Shown here one piece after another: positions 21,864 through 24,451 of a stretch of DNA of 24,451 bases; position 1 is the first letter of the stretch; every line of letters starts with the position of its first letter. The translations under genes were made by a program, and so were the position numbers. The notes beneath the pieces are model-generated. The model made no database searches, was not told the origin of the DNA, and worked only from the letters and a program-made list of their open reading frames with translations. Origin of the DNA: CAYJDG01 sp964368875 (GTDB lineage: Bacteria; Pseudomonadota; Alphaproteobacteria; Micavibrionales; Micavibrionaceae). The stretch is taken from assembly GCA_964368875.1 (NCBI GenBank), contig CAYJDG010000032.1:1-24451 (forward strand), in the 5' to 3' direction.

Positions 21864-21922
21864 ATGACTGAGATTTCCTAAGAATTGGGAAAAATTCGTA
21901 CAACTATTTGATTGGAAAAGCT

Positions 21923-22120
21923 TTAAACGCAGGCCATTGCCGTCCTGGAAATCGTTTCTGCCTGAGATGCTTGCTGACGGGCTTCCCACAGATCGCCTTG
22001 GATTGTCAAAGCGCGATCCTGTTCAGTCAGACCCGCATGATAGTTTGCCCACTGGTTGTCAGATCTGGCAGCCGGGTGGAATAGATTAGCCAAGCTTCTT
22101 AAATGAGTGCTCATCTGCAT
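21923..22120 (-). CDS. Small 65-residue protein, unknown
   Basis: I place the start at the ATG at 22120 because AAAGGTAGG lies just upstream. A second ATG follows at 22114, and an earlier ATG at 22138 lacks a ribosome site and is inside the palindrome. The product is soluble and probably helical, with a conserved-looking centre (SDNQWANYHAGLTEQDRAL) and a Gln/Ala-rich tail ending in a Cys. I recognise no family. It lies 100 bases downstream of the Sel1-repeat gene on the same strand. The palindrome at 22132-22150 overlaps the upstream part of its ribosome site, so its expression is probably controlled there. Confidence 0.55.
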   Translation of the reverse strand: MQMSTHLRSLANLFHPAARSDNQWANYHAGLTEQDRALTIQGDLWEARQQASQAETISRTAMACV

Positions 22121-22131
22121 ATCAAGCCTAC

Positions 22132-22150
22132 CTTTCATAACGTATGAAAG
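22132..22150 (-). promoter_or_regulatory. Perfect palindrome at the ribosome site of the 65-residue gene
   Basis: CTTTCATA, spacer of 3 bases, TATGAAAG: eight perfectly matched bases on each side. In the transcript it forms a hairpin whose 3' arm supplies the first bases of the AAAGG ribosome site. In DNA it has the size and symmetry of a dimeric repressor operator. The palindrome is certain; the role is inferred. Confidence 0.6.
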
Positions 22151-22219
22151 AGTACGCTTCTCATTTCTTAAACCGTAGAAATAACTGTGATGCACAGCAA
22201 TGGCTGCCGTGCAGCATTC

Positions 22220-23239
22220 TCAGTGTGTGGTGGTTTTTTTGACGATTGGCCGATCAGGGCCGCTAGTCATATCCGCATATTGTTCGAACGGATTGATGAT
22301 TTTGGCCGGGTCCTTCTGTGCTTGCACTGCAGCAGGCTTTTCTCCATCCGGCACAGGTTCCGGCTCAGGCTCGGCTTCAAGATCGTAAAAGATAGCCGTC
22401 TCACTTGTAGCTTCCGCCCGCACGTGATCGACAAATTCTTTGTTTTCTTCCAGCCACTGAACTGCCTCGCCGCAATTCATGTCAGCCGCCATCTGATAAT
22501 GGGTAATGCCATCGATACGGTTCATGCTGGTGCCATCGCCAGAAAAGAGGCAATAGCCAAGCCAGTGGTGAATTTGGCCGACCAGATTGTATTCCAAAAA
22601 TCCCAGCTGGGATTTCACAAGGCCCTCGATAAATAAGCTGTACGCAGTTGGCTTGTGCTGTGCCACCAAACCCAGGAAGCCATGGAACGCCATGGTGCCG
22701 ATCAAAAGGTAGCCGCCTGAATATCCCATATCCATCGCGTCTTTGGCGTAGCCGTAAGCCTGATGATAATGCTCTTCAGGAGCCTCATCTTCGTTCTGAA
22801 TATATCCGTCGATCAGATCGAGATAATGCTGGGCCAGCTCGTAAGTCGCATGGGGGAAGTTATTCTTGGCCAGTTTTTCAAGTAATAGAACGCCCTTGGC
22901 CTGACTGCGCATATATTCAGGAATATACGGATAAACTCCCTTATGGGCACGGTACAGTTGAATTCCCGCACCGGCGTGACCAAGCTGACAAGCCGTATTC
23001 AAATGGGCGAGTGCGTTCTGCGCAGGAATTTTAAAACGGTCGCCATCAGTCAGACCAATCAGTCCGACCAAATAATTCGCTTCAGGCGCGGAAGCTGTAT
23101 CCTTCTCTTTCAAGGCCGCCATGGCTTTCTGAAAGACAAGCTTTTGCAACTCGAAAAACTCGATATCTGTAATGCCTTTGTTGATAGCCGCCTGTTCAAG
23201 TTTTTCTGCAAGCGCCGCCAGTTCGGTGGTGTCAGTCAT
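22220..23239 (-). CDS. Sel1-like/TPR-type repeat protein
   Basis: A 339-residue soluble protein. Residues 1-260 carry helical repeats of the Sel1 type, e.g. NALAHLNTACQLGHAGAGI, GVLLLEKLAKNNFPHATYEL, AYGYAKDAMDMGYSGGYLL and GITHYQMAADMNCGEAV. The Ala/Gly turns are characteristic. The repeats should form a superhelix for protein-protein contacts. The C-terminal 70 residues are acidic and Pro-rich (a Glu-Pro run near 292-298) and end in a basic Thr/Lys tail. There is no signal peptide, so it probably acts in the cytosol. AGAGAGA lies 3-4 bases before the ATG. It begins 14 bases after the stop of gpmA, so the two are very likely co-transcribed, though a functional link is not apparent. Confidence 0.75.
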   Translation of the reverse strand: MTDTTELAALAEKLEQAAINKGITDIEFFELQKLVFQKAMAALKEKDTASAPEANYLVGLIGLTDGDRFKIPAQNALAHLNTACQLGHAGAGIQLYRAHKGVYPYIPEYMRSQAKGVLLLEKLAKNNFPHATYELAQHYLDLIDGYIQNEDEAPEEHYHQAYGYAKDAMDMGYSGGYLLIGTMAFHGFLGLVAQHKPTAYSLFIEGLVKSQLGFLEYNLVGQIHHWLGYCLFSGDGTSMNRIDGITHYQMAADMNCGEAVQWLEENKEFVDHVRAEATSETAIFYDLEAEPEPEPVPDGEKPAAVQAQKDPAKIINPFEQYADMTSGPDRPIVKKTTTH

Positions 23240-23253
23240 GATCTCTCTCTATG

Positions 23254-23889
23254 TCAGGCAGCAATCTTTTCGCTGAGATAATATTTTGCGGTACGCACGC
23301 CATTTTCAAATTCGATTACCAAAGGGCTGCCCGTTGGAATTTCGGTCTGGTTGATATTCTCGGGCGTGTTTTCCCCAAGGATGATCAGCAAGGCGCGCAA
23401 AGAATTGCCATGCGCGGCGATCAGAATGTTTTCATCCTTGTCGATCAGCGGTTTGATCACGTTGGTATAATACGGGCGCACGCGCTTTTCGACGACATCC
23501 TGCAGGCTTTCACCGCCCGGCGGCTGCACATCGTAAGACCTGCGCCAGATATGCACCTGATCTTCGCCATATTTTTCTTTGGTTTCATCTTTATTCAGTC
23601 CGGTCAGGTCGCCGTAGTCGCGTTCACGCAGATCATCATGGCGGATCATGCCGGCGATCATGTTGCCTTGCCCCGCAGCCTCGAGCGCGATCTCGGCGGT
23701 GTTGGCGGCGCGTTTCAGCGTACTCGTAAAAACCTTATCGAATTTGATATTGGCAGCAGCGATCTGCTTACCCGACTGGGCGGCTTCATCGCGGCCTTGT
23801 GCGCTCAGTTCGACGTCGTGAAATCCGGTGAAGCGGTTTTCAAGATTCCATTGGCTCTGGCCATGGCGCAATAATACTAAATAACCCAT
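23254..23889 (-). CDS. gpmA: 2,3-bisphosphoglycerate-dependent phosphoglycerate mutase
   Basis: Interconverts 3- and 2-phosphoglycerate in glycolysis and gluconeogenesis through a phosphohistidine. The catalytic RHG motif is at Arg8-His9-Gly10, the acid/base Glu89 is in LRERDYGDLTGLNK, and the second His160 is in AAHGNSLRA. Substrate residues around RRSYD and PPGGESL are intact. At 211 residues it is the short form common in alphaproteobacteria, lacking about 25 residues near the C-terminal half compared with the enteric enzyme. GAGAGG lies about 9 bases before the ATG. It is the first of a pair with the Sel1-repeat gene. Confidence 0.95.
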   Translation of the reverse strand: MGYLVLLRHGQSQWNLENRFTGFHDVELSAQGRDEAAQSGKQIAAANIKFDKVFTSTLKRAANTAEIALEAAGQGNMIAGMIRHDDLRERDYGDLTGLNKDETKEKYGEDQVHIWRRSYDVQPPGGESLQDVVEKRVRPYYTNVIKPLIDKDENILIAAHGNSLRALLIILGENTPENINQTEIPTGSPLVIEFENGVRTAKYYLSEKIAA

Positions 23890-23949
23890 CTGTCTTGACC
23901 TCTCATGCAGATAGGCAAGATGTCACAAAAAGGCTCTTTTAGAAAGCTT

Positions 23950-24333
23950 TTAGGGAGTCATTTTTGGCGCGGCGGAGGGGAATTGTGTCGCGCAAGCCGC
24001 AGTAGCAGGAGCAGCAATCCCAGTCACAACTGCAGCCATGGCATTCAACGGATCAGTTTTTGCCTGCGCCTGCATTGGCGTAATCTCGCCTAAAGTTACG
24101 AGCGCAGCGTTGATCATGCGCAAGGTCTTATCGGCAGCGGTACGCTCAGCTTGTGATTGTGAAAGAACAGAGCAGGATGCCTCGGTAGGCCCGGATGAGC
24201 GTATCTGTGCGGCAGTCCCCATGGTGATCTTGTCGTTTCTGACCATCGCCTCAAGCGCAGCATCCTCCTGCCCCTTTTTAACTTTGATTAGGGCATCAAT
24301 TTCATCTGCTTCAGCTTGTGATCCAACAATCAT
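23950..24333 (-). CDS. Small Ala-rich protein, unknown function
   Basis: A 127-residue protein starting at an ATG with GAGAG 6 bases upstream. The N-terminal 45 residues are charged and helical (SQAEADEIDALIKVKKGQEDAALEA). The middle is helical and Ala-rich. A weakly hydrophobic Ala/Val segment (about 97-114) precedes a Pro/Ser tail. There is no signal peptide and no family I recognise. It lies 60 bases upstream of gpmA on the same strand. The proline- and alanine-rich C-terminal tail resembles those of the other unknown proteins in this region in style only. Confidence 0.6.
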   Translation of the reverse strand: MIVGSQAEADEIDALIKVKKGQEDAALEAMVRNDKITMGTAAQIRSSGPTEASCSVLSQSQAERTAADKTLRMINAALVTLGEITPMQAQAKTDPLNAMAAVVTGIAAPATAACATQFPSAAPKMTP

Positions 24334-24365
24334 GGGTGCTCTCTATCCGTTCTGACAACAGGGAT

Positions 24366-24371
24366 ATTATA
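24366..24371 (-). promoter_or_regulatory. -10 box before the Ala-rich gene
   Basis: A perfect TATAAT on the minus strand, inside a T/A-rich stretch about 33 bases before the ATG at 24333. The -35 region is poor. Start near 24359 would include the GAGAG ribosome site. Confidence 0.3.
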
Positions 24372-24402
24372 TAAAAAAACCATGAAATTAGATTTAAAGG
24401 GG

Positions 24403-24451
24403 CTATTCGCCGATTTCTTCGGGAACGTCGGTCGTTGGCGGACCCTGATTC
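24403..24451 (-). CDS. C-terminal end of a gene entering from the right (tentative)
   Basis: On the minus strand the last 16 codons before a TAG at 24405-24403 read NQGPPTTDVPEEIGE, a typical acidic, Pro-rich C terminus written in codons common in this window. The overlapping plus-strand frame from an ATG at 24382 uses TTA and CTA codons and lacks a ribosome site, so I prefer the minus-strand reading. Too short to identify. Confidence 0.35.
   Translation of the reverse strand, partial: NQGPPTTDVPEEIGE

Noticed and set aside
23900..23949. Terminator between the Ala-rich gene and gpmA
   Set aside because: A/T-rich near-repeats (AAAAGC, GCCTTTTT on the minus strand) form at best a mismatched 5-pair stem.
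24382..24451. Plus-strand frame starting at the ATG at 24382
   Set aside because: No ribosome site and uncommon codons; the opposite strand gives a more natural protein C terminus.
1..24451. CRISPR arrays, tRNA or rRNA genes, insertion sequences, prophage or integrase genes
   Set aside because: No direct-repeat arrays, cloverleaf-like segments, transposase or integrase motifs were found on either strand by reading.

Overview
The window is chromosomal DNA of an alphaproteobacterium, moderately GC-rich, taken from a draft assembly: a run of exactly 100 N lies at 4412-4511. The assignment rests on gene order. miaB-phoH-ybeY-corC-lnt-XRE regulator-metK-trmB, followed by rimP-nusA-ylxR-infB-rbfA-truB-rpsO, is the classic alphaproteobacterial arrangement. 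I cannot fix the genus; a Rhodospirillales or Micavibrio-like lineage is a guess.

Layout. (1) 1-2865, minus strand: the first 393 codons of a two-TM coiled-coil protein that runs off the left edge, then a 2-hydroxyacid dehydrogenase followed 6 bases later by a small secreted protein with four cysteines. (2) 3087-11081, plus strand: tRNA modification (miaB), the PhoH/YbeY pair of rRNA maturation, CorC, apolipoprotein N-acyltransferase, a Cro/CI-type regulator, SAM synthetase and tRNA m7G methyltransferase. Several genes overlap or nearly touch, so they are probably co-transcribed. MetK makes the SAM used by MiaB and TrmB. (3) 11217-11909: an unrecognised 230-residue protein between the two conserved blocks. 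(4) 11939-19163: the transcription/translation operon rimP to rpsO. It has its own promoter, an intrinsic terminator inside the leader (likely an attenuator), and a strong terminator after rpsO. The usual next gene, pnp, is absent. (5) 19165-24451: mostly lineage-specific genes on the minus strand. They include a two-TM protein, a protein with two peptidoglycan-binding-like repeats, a probable papain-like cysteine peptidase, a 65-residue protein preceded by a perfect palindrome, a Sel1-repeat protein and phosphoglycerate mutase.

The housekeeping blocks are conventional. The points that merit a second look are: the rimP leader terminator; the apparent ATA start of phoH at the edge of the assembly gap; a YlxR protein with a Pro-rich extension, an internal ribosome site and a perfect hairpin; promoter geometries that predict leaderless mRNAs; and the 20-22 kb pair of PG-binding-like and cysteine-peptidase-like proteins, neither of which has a signal peptide. 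I see no CRISPR array, tRNA, rRNA, insertion sequence or prophage. No clearly new multi-gene system can be demonstrated from the sequence alone.
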